Origin: SZUA-430 sp034440355
GTDB taxonomy: Bacteria > Pseudomonadota > Alphaproteobacteria > Micropepsales > Micropepsaceae
DNA: 64,000 nucleotides
Direction: 5' to 3'
Assembly: GCA_034440355.1 (NCBI GenBank)
Contig: JAWXBY010000001.1
Coordinates: 1-64,000 of the forward strand
Below the pieces are notes generated by a model, which searched no databases, was not told the DNA's origin, and saw nothing but the letters and a program-made list of their open reading frames with translations. A program made the translations under genes and the position numbers. Each line of letters begins with the position of its first letter. Position 1 is the stretch's first letter. Of the stretch, positions 1 to 9,164 are shown piece by piece.

Positions 1-1
1 C

Positions 2-562
2 GCCACCGACGAAGGCAAAGACAAGCCGCTACAGCAATGGCACATGCTCTTCGTCGTGCCCGGCCGCATCCACCTCGGCCAATGCGGCGTCGACGCCGCG
101 CAAGTCGCGACGGAAGAGGTCGACATCAAATCCGTTATCACGTCGTTCGAACCGACGGGATCGGGTGGCATGATCTCGAAGCTTGAACCGCGCGACGCGC
201 AGGCGCCGCAGACCGCGCAATTGGTCCTGCACGGCGGTCCGCAATTCGACGGCCCCAGCCACGCCCTCACGCAAGACATCCCGAACTTGCCCGCCGCCGG
301 TTGGAACGCCGTGACGGCCAGCTTCAATCTGCGCGGCTATGGTCTTTGGCAGATCTGCGACGGCATCAACTACCAAGGCAACTGCCGCGTCGTCGCCGGC
401 GCCGAAAGCGCGGCCATGGGCGACCGTGCCCTGCGCATCGGCTCCGCCCGTCGTGTAGTTGATCCGCGCGACCCGCGAAACGTGGTCGGCGTCGTCAGCG
501 ATAAGATCGTCGAGATGCTGAGAGTCGACCGCCGCCAATTTATCCGCAACCGCCAACGCTAA
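2..562 (+). CDS. Secreted beta/gamma-crystallin-like protein, 5' end missing
   Basis: The reading frame is already open at the window edge, so the N-terminus is lost; 186 residues remain. The first ~60 residues match the C-terminal part of the N-domain in the two following paralogues. The rest resembles one beta/gamma-crystallin unit: a segment starting QLVLHGGPQFDGPS, then the paired motif GYGLWQICDGINYQGNCRV, and the closing RIGSARRV. Such domains usually bind Ca2+ and stabilise extracytoplasmic proteins; the role here is unknown. It heads a tandem family, and its TAA overlaps the upstream ATG of the next reading frame by one base. Assignment to the crystallin fold is by motif recognition only. 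Confidence 0.7.
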   Translation, partial: ATDEGKDKPLQQWHMLFVVPGRIHLGQCGVDAAQVATEEVDIKSVITSFEPTGSGGMISKLEPRDAQAPQTAQLVLHGGPQFDGPSHALTQDIPNLPAAGWNAVTASFNLRGYGLWQICDGINYQGNCRVVAGAESAAMGDRALRIGSARRVVDPRDPRNVVGVVSDKIVEMLRVDRRQFIRNRQR

Positions 563-576
563 TGCAGGAGCGCCAA

Positions 577-1251
577 ATGCGCCGATTTCTCACGACGACC
601 GCGCTCCTCGCTGCACTGGCGCTAAGCCCGACGGTCAGCGCCGACGCTTACGTCAATGAAGCGAAGCAATTCGAAGTCACGATCCCCACCGGTTGGACGC
701 ATGTGGTCGGCGACGGTGGAATCGACCTCGTCCTTGCTTCGCCGCGCGTCAAAGAGACGATGGGCCTCTGCGTCCTCATCAGCCGCGACATCGCCGACAC
801 GCGCAAAGACAGCCAGGCCAAGATCGACGAAGAAGCCGGCAAGGAAATCAACGACGATTTCTGGCGCGCGATCATGACGGACAAGACCACCAAGGTGACC
901 TCCGTCGCGTCCAAAAGCGAAATGAAAAACGGCCGCCGTGTCTTCTTCGGAACCGTCGGCGTCACCAGTACCTTCGAAGGCAAAGAGGTGAACATTCAAA
1001 CCGAAATGGTCCTCCACCTGATGCCTGGCAAAGGGATGATGGGCCAATGCGGCGTCCAGGTCGCGCAACTCGACGTCGAAAAGGCCGACATCCAAACTGT
1101 GATCGGCAGCCACAACTCGACAGGCTCAGGCGTCATCGCATCGGCCGATCCGCACGATCACGGCACGCATGCGAAGCTGTCGAGCACGCTCACCGAAGCG
1201 CTGGCCGCGGGCGCGAGGGATATGATCAGCCGGATGGGCAAACCGCGCTAG
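577..1251 (+). CDS. Secreted paralogue of the crystallin-like family, N-domain only
   Basis: The protein has 224 residues, a signal peptide (residues ~1-22, ending SADA), then the domain beginning YVNEAKQFEVTIPTGW that also opens the third paralogue. It lacks the crystallin-like C-domain and ends with a short polar tail. I chose ATG 577 rather than ATG 562 because GGAG lies just upstream of 577 and the hydrophobic signal begins there. It is probably co-transcribed with the gene before it. The ligand and function are not recognisable; periplasmic or secreted location is inferred from the signal peptide. Confidence 0.75.
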   Translation: MRRFLTTTALLAALALSPTVSADAYVNEAKQFEVTIPTGWTHVVGDGGIDLVLASPRVKETMGLCVLISRDIADTRKDSQAKIDEEAGKEINDDFWRAIMTDKTTKVTSVASKSEMKNGRRVFFGTVGVTSTFEGKEVNIQTEMVLHLMPGKGMMGQCGVQVAQLDVEKADIQTVIGSHNSTGSGVIASADPHDHGTHAKLSSTLTEALAAGARDMISRMGKPR

Positions 1252-1438
1252 CTTCCCCCACCACCCGCCAAAGCCGCAAACGGCGTCGACCACATCCGCC
1301 GGTCGCAGAAGCGGTAATCGCATGGACTGTGATTTCTCTCATAGTCCAAAGCTTCTCACGCTCGTGGGTCCGGTTTCACTGGTCAAACCAAAGAGCGCCC
1401 TTTAAGCCTGTCGATGGTCACCCACGAAGGAGCGCACC

Positions 1439-2398
1439 ATGTTGTGCCGGTCGGTTCTCGTCGTCTCCGCGCTGTACGCGCTAGCTTGCGGTCAAGCACT
1501 CGCCGCCGGCACCGAATATCTGGATCGCAACAATTCGTTCAAAGTTACTGTGCCGGACGGCTGGCAGAAGACTGTCGCCGAGACGACGGACAAGATCGAC
1601 GCAGTTCTGCAATCGCCTCGTCTCGACGTCACGAAGGGCACGTGCGCGCTTGCCGCCGATCCCTTCGTCGCGACGCGCGGCATGTCGCAAAAGCAGATCA
1701 ACGACGAGATGGAGCCACACATCAACGCGGCGTTCTGGCAAGGTGCGTTGGCCGCGGGCGGCGCTACACAGGTCGTCGTTGAGAACGCGGGCAGCGAGTT
1801 GCGCAACGGCAAGCGCGTCTACACCGCTACGATGAGCTTGACGGGCAAAGTCGAAGGCGTCGACAGGACGGCGAAGATGAAAGCGACGCTGCAAGTCGCG
1901 CCCGACCAAATCGCCATGGCGAACTGCGGCGCGTGGGCGGAACACTTCGCGCTTGACGAAGCCGATATCGCCATCGTGCTGAGTTCGTTCGAAGGTCTCG
2001 GCTCGCAGGTGGTAGCGCAAAGGCCGATGGCGCCGTCGCAGGCGACGACGCTTCTGCTGTTCGCCGGTCCGCGCTTCGACGGCACCCGCAAAGCGCTCAC
2101 GCAAGACATCCCGAACCTGTTCCAGGCCGGCTGGGGCGTGCCGACGGCGAGCTTCGCACTCCAAGGCTATGGCCTGTGGGAGGTTTGCGACGGCATGAAC
2201 TACCGCGGCAATTGCCGCGTCCTCGCCGGCGCAGGGAGCGCTGCTGCCGGACCGAACTACCGGCCGCTGCGCATCGGCTCCGCCCGCCGTGTTGCGTTCG
2301 CGAACGATCCGCGCAATGCGATCGGTCTGCTGGCAAGCGGTGTCACGGCTCAGACGGCCGAGACCTTGCACAAACTGTCGAAAGGCCGCCGCCGCTGA
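1439..2398 (+). CDS. Secreted beta/gamma-crystallin-like protein, full-length paralogue
   Basis: This 319-residue protein shows the whole family architecture: signal peptide (1-23), an N-domain opening YLDRNNSFKVTVPDGWQK (~25-185), and a C-terminal beta/gamma-crystallin-like unit (~200-290) with LLLFAGPRFDGTRKALTQ and GYGLWEVCDGMNYRGNCRV. GAAGGAG lies 6 bases before the ATG. It is very similar to the partial gene at the left edge, so the three genes arose by tandem duplication. The 187-bp gap before it suggests its own promoter. Function is unknown; a Ca2+-binding envelope protein is the simplest guess. Confidence 0.78.
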   Translation: MLCRSVLVVSALYALACGQALAAGTEYLDRNNSFKVTVPDGWQKTVAETTDKIDAVLQSPRLDVTKGTCALAADPFVATRGMSQKQINDEMEPHINAAFWQGALAAGGATQVVVENAGSELRNGKRVYTATMSLTGKVEGVDRTAKMKATLQVAPDQIAMANCGAWAEHFALDEADIAIVLSSFEGLGSQVVAQRPMAPSQATTLLLFAGPRFDGTRKALTQDIPNLFQAGWGVPTASFALQGYGLWEVCDGMNYRGNCRVLAGAGSAAAGPNYRPLRIGSARRVAFANDPRNAIGLLASGVTAQTAETLHKLSKGRRR

Positions 2399-2500
2399 TC
2401 CGGCGGTGGTGCGGGCGCGCCTGCGATGGCGCGCCCCTCTGGCCAAACCCGTACACCGGCGTATGATCCCGACCGCTTTCGCGCGGGCAGGGGACATCGG

Positions 2501-3895
2501 ATGCGCGCTCTCATCATTGCAGCACTGGCGCTCGCCACAATGGCGCGCACGGCGACGGCCGCGGACGACGCACCGGCGTATCTCGCGGCCGGCTATAAGG
2601 CGCTCTTCACGTGCAGCGCCACGTTCCTAGCGAACCGCACGGCCGATCAGATCGAACGCAATGAACTGACAGGCATCTATCCCGAATACACCGCACCGAT
2701 TAAGAAGTTGGCCGCGGCGCGGATCGACCGGCGGCGTGGCTGGGTCACCGTCGCGTACGATCCGTTGATGCCGCCACGCACTGCGACCTATCGCGGGACG
2801 TTGGGCTGTGTGGTCCTCCCGCCAGGAGCCGGTTCGAGCCTGCGTCTGGTTGGTGTGGCGCTGCCCGACGAACGCGCCAAGGCGCGCGACATCGCGTGGC
2901 CGAACGGCGACCGCATGAGCGACACGCCGATCGGCATCAACACGCGCCACAAACTCGCGCAGGTTATGAAGGCGGCCTTCGACGCCAAGACCTACGGCAA
3001 AGGCTCGCGCACCAGCGCCATCGTCGTTGCGTCGCGCGCGAAGCTCCTCGCCGAAGCCTATTCCTCCGACGCCGGCATCTACGTCCCACAGCGCACGTGG
3101 AGCGTGGCCAAGTCCCTGATGGGCGCCGTCATCGGCATCGCCGTGAAAGAGCATCTGATCAACATCGACGAGCCCGTGGCCTTCAGCTCCTGGGCCGCCC
3201 CCGGCGATCCGCGCGCAAAAATCACCTTCCGCCATCTGCTGAATATGGCAAGCGGCCTCGACGCGGGCGCCGCAGGCAATCGAACCGACGAAATCTACTT
3301 CGGCGGCGGCCTGGTGGAAGAACATGCCATGACCCGCGAACTTGCCGCGGCCCCGGGTACGCGGTGGAACTACGCCAACAACGACACGTTGTTGCTGTCT
3401 TACGGCCTGCGCGAACGCATCCGCGACGACCGCGTCTATCTTGCCTACCCGTACGAGAAGCTCTTCCGCCGCATCGGCATGCGCCACACGACGGCCGAAA
3501 CCGATTGGGGCGGCACATTCATTCTCTCAAGCCAAGTGTGGACGACCGCGCGCGATCTCACCCGCTTCGGCCTCTTGCTGCTGAACGACGGCAAATGGGC
3601 GGGGCAGGAGGTCTTGCCGGCAGGCTGGGTGAAGTACATGGGCACGCCCGTGCCGGCGCAGCCGCCGCTCGAGCGCGCCAACGGCGACCAAGTGCCCGGC
3701 TACGGCGCGCAAATATGGCTGTTCGGCAAGCGCCACGGCCTCCCCGAAGGCACCTTGGCGGCGCAAGGCAATCGCGGGCAATATGTGATCGTCGTCCCGT
3801 CGCGCGGCATCGTGATCGTGCGGCGCGGGTTCGACGGCGACGGTGCACGCTTCGCCATAGACAAGTTCGCCGCCGACGTACTGAAAGCACTGTAG
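2501..3895 (+). CDS. Serine hydrolase of the beta-lactamase/penicillin-binding family
   Basis: The protein has 464 residues with a signal peptide (1-21). The nucleophile motif SVAK (Ser ~201, Lys ~204) and the YAN motif (~291) identify the class C beta-lactamase-like serine hydrolases, which include esterases and 6-aminohexanoate-dimer hydrolases; the long N-terminal extension before SxxK and the chromosomal setting make an esterase or amidase more likely than an antibiotic-resistance enzyme. Start at ATG 2501 follows GGGGA and opens the signal peptide; the reading frame continues further upstream but without a sensible N-terminus. It is followed after 12 bases by an OmpA-like gene. Confidence 0.8.
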   Translation: MRALIIAALALATMARTATAADDAPAYLAAGYKALFTCSATFLANRTADQIERNELTGIYPEYTAPIKKLAAARIDRRRGWVTVAYDPLMPPRTATYRGTLGCVVLPPGAGSSLRLVGVALPDERAKARDIAWPNGDRMSDTPIGINTRHKLAQVMKAAFDAKTYGKGSRTSAIVVASRAKLLAEAYSSDAGIYVPQRTWSVAKSLMGAVIGIAVKEHLINIDEPVAFSSWAAPGDPRAKITFRHLLNMASGLDAGAAGNRTDEIYFGGGLVEEHAMTRELAAAPGTRWNYANNDTLLLSYGLRERIRDDRVYLAYPYEKLFRRIGMRHTTAETDWGGTFILSSQVWTTARDLTRFGLLLLNDGKWAGQEVLPAGWVKYMGTPVPAQPPLERANGDQVPGYGAQIWLFGKRHGLPEGTLAAQGNRGQYVIVVPSRGIVIVRRGFDGDGARFAIDKFAADVLKAL

Positions 3896-3907
3896 TAGGG
3901 AGAGAAA

Positions 3908-4321
3908 ATGCGCCTATTCAGTTTCGCCGCGCTTGTACTGGCGGCCCTAAGCCTCGCATCGGCAGACGCAGCCAACGACCCGTTCGACAGAAAACCTTGG
4001 GTCCGCAACACGATCCACTTCGATCCGGACACAGTCACGCTGGGCGTGGTCGCGCGCGAAATTATCAACGACCTCGCCGCCGATGCGGTAAGGGCCGAAG
4101 TGAAGAAGGTCATTCTCGTCGGCCATTGCGACACCGCGGATAAGGCGCCGACACTGCTGTCGCGTTACCGTGCCAAGGCCGTCGCTGATATATTTCGTGA
4201 GAAGGGCCTGCCGGCAACCATCGCGATCGAATACTCCGGCGTCGGCTCCAGCCAACCCAAAGTGAAGACCGGCCCGAACGTCCGCGAGCCCTACAACCGC
4301 CGCGTCACGATCGCCTTCTAG
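3908..4321 (+). CDS. Small secreted OmpA-like peptidoglycan-associated domain protein
   Basis: The protein has 137 residues: a signal peptide (1-21) followed by a single OmpA C-terminal-like domain, with IHFDPDTVTL as the first strand, LVGHCDTADKAP as the loop that normally carries the diaminopimelate-binding Asp, LSRYRAKAVADIFREKGL as the helix, and PYNRRVTIAF at the end. Such domains bind peptidoglycan in the periplasm. No lipobox Cys is seen. GGGAGAG precedes the start, and the gene lies 12 bases behind the hydrolase and 10 bases ahead of the next one, so an operon is likely. Confidence 0.75.
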   Translation: MRLFSFAALVLAALSLASADAANDPFDRKPWVRNTIHFDPDTVTLGVVAREIINDLAADAVRAEVKKVILVGHCDTADKAPTLLSRYRAKAVADIFREKGLPATIAIEYSGVGSSQPKVKTGPNVREPYNRRVTIAF

Positions 4322-4331
4322 GGAAGCCGCG

Positions 4332-5633
4332 ATGCAGCTGATTTCGAAGACCTACTGGGGCGGCGCGCCGATGAACATGCGCCGCAAGCCGGACGCATTC
4401 GACCTCGAAAGCCTGATCCTCAAAGCACCCGACTTCCGCGAACACCGCGCGCTCTACTGGACGCCGAAGAAAAGCCCAAAGCCGAAAACCGGCATCGTCG
4501 TCATGCACCCGCGCGCCGACTTCACGCACCACTACGTGATCCCGCGCCTCGTCAACGCGGGTGTCGCTTGCCTCGGCGCCAACTCGCGCAATCCGAACAA
4601 CGACGTCACCACGATCCACGAAGAGATCGTCCTCGACGTCGCCTCCGCCGTCTCGTTCCTGAGGACGCGCGGCATCCAAAACGTGATCCTCATCGGCAAT
4701 TCCGGCGGCGGCGCGCTCAACGGCTTCTATCAATCGCAAGCGAAGAAGCCGAAAGGCGAGCGCGTCGCCAAAACCCCCGGCGGCTGGCGCACGCATCTGA
4801 ACGACGCAGAGATGATCCCGGCCGACGGCATGGTCTACATCTCGACCCATCGGGGCGAGGGCATGATCATGAACGAAATCATCGACCCGTCCGTGGTCGA
4901 CGAGACGCAACCCCACCTCACCGACCCGTCGCTCGACATGTACGACGAACGCAACGGCTTCAAAACGCCGTCGAAGATCGACGGCTCAGATGCGCAGTGG
5001 TCGCGCTACGACGAAGCGTTCGTGAAACGTCACCGCGCAGCGCAAATCGAACGCGTCAAGCGCATCGACGCCATCGCCCGCGCGATGATCGCCGAGAACG
5101 AGCACGCCGAAACGCTGCACAACGACCCGGACTTCGCCAAACTGCCGCCCGCGAAACAGCGCGACATCCTGCGCCGTGAAGCGTTCGAACCCGTGCTCAC
5201 GATCTACCGCACGATGGCGAACCCGCATTACGTCGACAATCACATCGACCCATCCGCGCGCGACTACGGCTCGATCTTCTCGCCCCGCCCGGACCTGATG
5301 AACTGGAAGTTCTTCGGCTTCGGCCGCCAATCGACGCCGCACGCCTGGCTCTCGACCTGGTCCGGCGTGTCGAGCCAGGCGAACCAGATGCACGACCTGC
5401 CGCAAATCACCGAGCCGTCGCTCTTCATCAACGCCGGCAAGGACCAGGAGATATTCCCCAAAACCGACGCGATCCCGATGTTCAACGCCATCGCCGCGAA
5501 GGACAAAACCTACGTCGACTTCCCAACCGCCCGTCACTACTTCGAGCCCGAATTCGGCAAGCGCGAAGCCCCGGACGTGGAGAAGGTGATGGACGTCGTC
5601 GTTCCGTGGATTCTGGAAAGGTTCGGCGCATGA
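4332..5633 (+). CDS. Alpha/beta hydrolase-fold protein
   Basis: The protein has 433 residues and no signal peptide. The nucleophile elbow is GNSGGG (about residue 120), and IFINAGKDQEIFP then ARHYF late in the chain fit the acid and His regions of alpha/beta hydrolases. A long insertion (~residues 140-300), rich in charged helix, separates the two halves. I cannot name a substrate. Translation appears to start at ATG 4332, 10 bases after the OmpA-like gene, with GGGAAGCCGCG upstream. Family assignment is firm, function is not. Confidence 0.72.
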   Translation: MQLISKTYWGGAPMNMRRKPDAFDLESLILKAPDFREHRALYWTPKKSPKPKTGIVVMHPRADFTHHYVIPRLVNAGVACLGANSRNPNNDVTTIHEEIVLDVASAVSFLRTRGIQNVILIGNSGGGALNGFYQSQAKKPKGERVAKTPGGWRTHLNDAEMIPADGMVYISTHRGEGMIMNEIIDPSVVDETQPHLTDPSLDMYDERNGFKTPSKIDGSDAQWSRYDEAFVKRHRAAQIERVKRIDAIARAMIAENEHAETLHNDPDFAKLPPAKQRDILRREAFEPVLTIYRTMANPHYVDNHIDPSARDYGSIFSPRPDLMNWKFFGFGRQSTPHAWLSTWSGVSSQANQMHDLPQITEPSLFINAGKDQEIFPKTDAIPMFNAIAAKDKTYVDFPTARHYFEPEFGKREAPDVEKVMDVVVPWILERFGA

Positions 5634-5702
5634 TGCACCTAACCGCTTGAAGTGCGCGCAAAAAGCCCAATCTAAGGGGACGCAACGGAAGGCCGCGCAC
5701 CC

Positions 5703-6401
5703 ATGATCGACGCAAAGAAAATGCTGGACCAATTCCTCAACAGCGGCATGGCGACCGGCGTCGTCGCCGGCATGCTGGGCGGCTCGCTCGCGCGCGGCGC
5801 GGGACTCGGCGGCATTGCCAGAATCGGCGGCCTTGCCCTCGTCGGCACGCTCGCCTACCAAGCCTGGCAGCGCCACAAGGACCAACAAGCGGGCCTCGCT
5901 CCCGACCAGCGCAGCTCAGGCATTCGCGACACCCTCGGCGGCGTTCTCTCGAACCTGCCCGGCGTCGGCGACTTCCTCGGCCAGGCCGAGAACGACCGCG
6001 ACGCCGCGCGCCAAGGCTTCGGATCCAACGCCACGCCCGCTGCACAGCAAAACCAACTCGGCGTCGCGCTCCTCACCGCAATGATCTCGGCTGCCAAAGC
6101 CGACGGCGAGGTGGACCGCGCCGAGAGCCAGCGCATCCTGGGCCAAATGGACCAAGCCGGCATCTCGTCGGAAGAAAAATCGTTCCTCCTCGGCGAACTG
6201 GCGAAACCGCTCAACGTCGACGACGTGGTCAAACACGCGGCCACGCCCGAAGTGGCGGCTCAGCTCTACACGGCCTCCGCGATCGTCATCGACGACAAGA
6301 ACGACGCCGAGCACCGCTACTTGGCGACGCTCGCCGAACGCCTAAAGCTACCGCCCACCTTTGTCACCGAACTCGAACGCCACATGAGGACGCTCGGCTG
6401 A
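5703..6401 (+). CDS. TerB-like / DUF533 inner-membrane-associated protein
   Basis: The 232-residue protein opens MIDAKKMLDQFLNSGM and has a glycine-rich segment with alternating small residues (~20-55), typical of DUF533 (YebE-like) proteins, followed by a helical TerB-like domain (~115-228) containing ALLTAMISAAKADGEVDRAE, the usual acidic motif of that family. TerB-like domains are linked to envelope and metal-stress responses; the biochemical role is unsettled. Its TGA lies inside the CTGA that appears to start the next gene, suggesting translational coupling. Confidence 0.8.
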   Translation: MIDAKKMLDQFLNSGMATGVVAGMLGGSLARGAGLGGIARIGGLALVGTLAYQAWQRHKDQQAGLAPDQRSSGIRDTLGGVLSNLPGVGDFLGQAENDRDAARQGFGSNATPAAQQNQLGVALLTAMISAAKADGEVDRAESQRILGQMDQAGISSEEKSFLLGELAKPLNVDDVVKHAATPEVAAQLYTASAIVIDDKNDAEHRYLATLAERLKLPPTFVTELERHMRTLG

Positions 6402-7195
6402 AGCTCCAATCCTATCTCGACCGCATCAAATTCGAGGGAAGGCCAAAGCCCGACCTCGACACGCTGACGCGCGTCCACCGCGGCCACGTCGAGAACATTC
6501 CATACGAAAACCTCGACGTTCAGTTCGAACGCGAGGTCACGCGCGAACCCGCGGCGATCTTCGACAAGATCGTGACGCGCCGCCGCGGCGGCTGGTGCTA
6601 CGAGATGAACGGCCTGATGGATTGGGCGCTGCGCGAGATCGGCTTCAAGGTCACGCGCATGGCAGGCGGCGTCATGCGCGCGGCCGTGGGCGACGGCGTC
6701 ATCGGCAACCACCTCATCCTCAATGTCGATCTCGATCGCTCGTATCTCGCCGATGTCGGCTTCGGCGACGGCCTGATCGAACCGATCCCGATCGAGCCCG
6801 GCAGGCACAAACAGAAATTTCTGACCTTCGCGCTCGAAGACATAGGGCAGGGCTGGTGGCGCTTTCACAACGATCCGAACGGCGGCGCCGCCTCCTTCGA
6901 CTTCAGGATGGAGCCCGCGACCGAAGCGGCGCTCGACGAAAAATGCACGTGGCTCCAATCCGACGCATCGTCGCCGTTCGTCCTGAACGCCGTCGTCCAA
7001 CGCCACTTGCCTGACAGCCTCGTCATGATGCGCGGCCGTACGCTCAAGACCATGACCGGCGAAGTCACGACGCGCGAAATCGCCTCGCCCGACGATTACG
7101 TGGACACTTTGAACCGTGTCTTCGGCCTGGACCTGCCGGAGGCGCGCAACCTGTGGCCCAAGGTCGAGGCGCGCCACAAACTTCTCTTCGGTTAA
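6398..7195 (+). CDS. Arylamine N-acetyltransferase, probable CTG start
   Basis: The product (265 residues if started at CTG 6398) is an arylamine N-acetyltransferase that moves acetyl groups from acetyl-CoA to arylamines and hydrazines. The catalytic Cys lies in RRRGGWCYEMNGL (residue 67; about 69 in the family), His in GNHLILNVDL and Asp in LADVGFGDGL. Homology-like sequence extends upstream to HVENIPYENLDVQF and LQSYLDRI, well before the first in-frame GTG (6572), which would remove the N-terminal domain including most of the catalytic core approach. There is no ATG, GTG or TTG in frame near the expected start; CTG at 6398 overlaps the TGA of the previous gene as CTGA. The start is inferred. 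Confidence 0.82.
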   Translation: MKLQSYLDRIKFEGRPKPDLDTLTRVHRGHVENIPYENLDVQFEREVTREPAAIFDKIVTRRRGGWCYEMNGLMDWALREIGFKVTRMAGGVMRAAVGDGVIGNHLILNVDLDRSYLADVGFGDGLIEPIPIEPGRHKQKFLTFALEDIGQGWWRFHNDPNGGAASFDFRMEPATEAALDEKCTWLQSDASSPFVLNAVVQRHLPDSLVMMRGRTLKTMTGEVTTREIASPDDYVDTLNRVFGLDLPEARNLWPKVEARHKLLFG

Positions 7196-7256
7196 CACCG
7201 CTGCAACCGACCGCGTGATTTGTGGCTTATCAGCCAATCGCGCTAAGGGTACAGCC

Positions 7257-8540
7257 ATGGACCCGCAGGACCTCTACCTCCGCTTCTTCACCGCCCTCGC
7301 CATCGGCCTCGCGATGGGCATCGAACGCGGCTGGAAACAGCGGCTCGAAAAATCCGGCGAACGCGAAGCAGGCATCCGCACGTTCACCCTCTTCGCGCTG
7401 ACGGGCTTCGCAGCCGGCGCTGCGGTCGAACCTCTAGGCCCGCTCTTCGTCGCCATCATCGCCATCGGCATCCTCGCGCTCGTAACGGTCGGCTACATCG
7501 GCGACCTGATGCGCGACGACGCAGACCGCGGCATGACGACGGAGGTCGCGGCGCTTCTGACCTTCGTCCTGGGCGCACTTTGCGCGGTCGGCACGATCCT
7601 GCCGGCGGCCATCATCGGCGTCATCGCGATTGCACTCCTCGATCAGAAGGAACTGCTGCACGGTTTTGTTCAGCGCCTGCAGAAGCTCGAACTCAACGCC
7701 GTCGTGAAGCTTCTTTTAATCTCAGTCGTGCTGCTTCCGGTTTTGCCGAACGAAGGCTACGGCCCCGGCGGCGTCCTCAACCCTTACGAACTCTGGTGGG
7801 CGGTCGTCATCATCGCGACGCTGGGCCTTCTCGGTTACGCCGCGATCAAGATCGCTGGCACGCAGCGCGGCGCGCTGCTGATGGGTCTTCTCGGCGGCTT
7901 CCTCTCCTCAACCGGCGTCACCGTCAGCGCCTCACGCGCATCGCAGGGTGCGAAGGCTGCGGCGCTCCCGCTCGCCAGCGCGATTGCGACCGCGCAGGCA
8001 GTGATGTTCGTCCGCACGGGCGTGTTGATCTCGGCGATGAACGCGGCGCTTCTCGACTTCGCGATGCTGCCATTGACGCTCGGCGCCATCACCGCGGTCG
8101 CCGGCGCGTTGATCGTCGCCTACCGCGCGCGCAAGTCGACGCAGTCCGAGGCCTTCGACGCCGGCTCCCCCGACGCGCTCGGCGCGGCGCTAAAGTTCGT
8201 CGTGATCGTGGCGGTCATGCTGTTGCTCGCGCACTACGCGCAAGTCTATGCCGGCGAAACCGGCCTCATTCTTTCAGGCCTGTTGTCGGGTGCTGTCGAC
8301 GTCGACGCAGCGACCGTGTCGGCAAGCCGCTTGTCCGGTTCCCAAGTTCAGGAAGCGTCCGCTGCGGCGGGCGCCGCCACAATAGCGGTCGCCATCGCTG
8401 CGAACAGTTTTGTGAAATCCGGGATCGCCTATTCCCTCGGCACGCGAGAACTCGCCTTGCCAGCAATGGCGGTTCTGATCAGTTCGGGCGTCGCGGCGCT
8501 GATCGGCGCGGGCATCGCGTATGCGTGGCTGCCCCACTGA
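7257..8540 (+). CDS. MgtC/SapB family membrane protein with DUF4010 domain
   Basis: The protein has 427 residues and about a dozen hydrophobic segments. The N-terminal third (LAIGLAMGIERGWKQR, then GIRTFTLFALTGFAAG) matches the MgtC/SapB domain; the remainder fits DUF4010, with GFLSSTGVTVSASRAS and SGAVDVDAATVSAS as repeated signature loops. These proteins sit in the inner membrane and have been tied to Mg2+ starvation and acid stress, but transport activity is not proven. Start ATG 7257 was chosen because it opens the family's N-terminus; the frame extends further upstream into the end of the preceding gene. Confidence 0.85.
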   Translation: MDPQDLYLRFFTALAIGLAMGIERGWKQRLEKSGEREAGIRTFTLFALTGFAAGAAVEPLGPLFVAIIAIGILALVTVGYIGDLMRDDADRGMTTEVAALLTFVLGALCAVGTILPAAIIGVIAIALLDQKELLHGFVQRLQKLELNAVVKLLLISVVLLPVLPNEGYGPGGVLNPYELWWAVVIIATLGLLGYAAIKIAGTQRGALLMGLLGGFLSSTGVTVSASRASQGAKAAALPLASAIATAQAVMFVRTGVLISAMNAALLDFAMLPLTLGAITAVAGALIVAYRARKSTQSEAFDAGSPDALGAALKFVVIVAVMLLLAHYAQVYAGETGLILSGLLSGAVDVDAATVSASRLSGSQVQEASAAAGAATIAVAIAANSFVKSGIAYSLGTRELALPAMAVLISSGVAALIGAGIAYAWLPH

Positions 8541-8621
8541 AAACAAAGCGGCGTGTGGAACCCACACGCCGCCGAAAGTCCGCATGGCCCGATCAAAGGC
8601 CGCGCCACCAATTATGCGTTG

Positions 8622-8831
8622 CTATTGAATGACCTTCAGCCTGTCGGCCGAGATCCGGCCGTCGCGGCCCGGAGCGACCTCGAAGGTGACCTTCTGGCCT
8701 TCCGCGAGATCCTGAATGCCCGAACGCTGGAGCGCCGTGATGTGGACGAACACATCTTTGCCGCCGCCATCGGGAGCGATGAAGCCATAACCCTTCGCGG
8801 TGTTGAAGAATTTGACAACGCCATTCGTCAT
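8622..8831 (-). CDS. Cold-shock domain protein (CspA family)
   Basis: The protein has 69 residues and is a single cold-shock OB-fold domain that binds single-stranded nucleic acids. It contains both RNP motifs, KGYGFI (RNP1-type) and DVFVHI (RNP2). ATG 8831 (MTNGVVKFF) is preferred over ATG 8843 because AAGGA sits 12 bases upstream of it and directly abuts the other. The long upstream gap would allow a structured leader, which is common in this family. Confidence 0.92.
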   Translation of the reverse strand: MTNGVVKFFNTAKGYGFIAPDGGGKDVFVHITALQRSGIQDLAEGQKVTFEVAPGRDGRISADRLKVIQ

Positions 8832-9164
8832 TTTCAGTCCCATTCCTTCACGAGATACACGGCCGCGCCGCAGACTACCTGCGGGCGTACCACTGCGCAT
8901 GACTTATCCTGGTGGGAGGCGTCGGCGGGACGCGAAGATACCGTGAGGAACCATCGGCAAGCTGCGGCACGTCTTCATGCACTCGTCTTTCGGCAAAGCC
9001 AGTCGCGGCCCGAAACATGGCGAAGCGCGTTTAGACGCGCAAGTACAAATCCGCGTTTCTGTGACCACCGATAAGAGCCCTTGACTTGAGCGGATCGCGT
9101 GTTCTCAACCGCGCGCAAAGCGAGACGGGGTATACGCAAATTTCATCTGTATGCTGAACAAAAT
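8832..9164. other. Gene-free region upstream of the cold-shock gene
   Basis: About 330 bases separate the cold-shock gene from the stop of the NicO gene, both on the minus strand. It must hold the promoter and leader of the cold-shock gene. I see no clear coding frame and no strong terminator; any cold-sensing leader structure would need folding calculations. Confidence 0.4.

Noticed and set aside
1340..1370. TGGACT ... AGTCCA inverted repeat in the gap before the third crystallin-like gene
   Set aside because: Six-base arms with a long loop and no T-run; too weak to call a terminator or operator.
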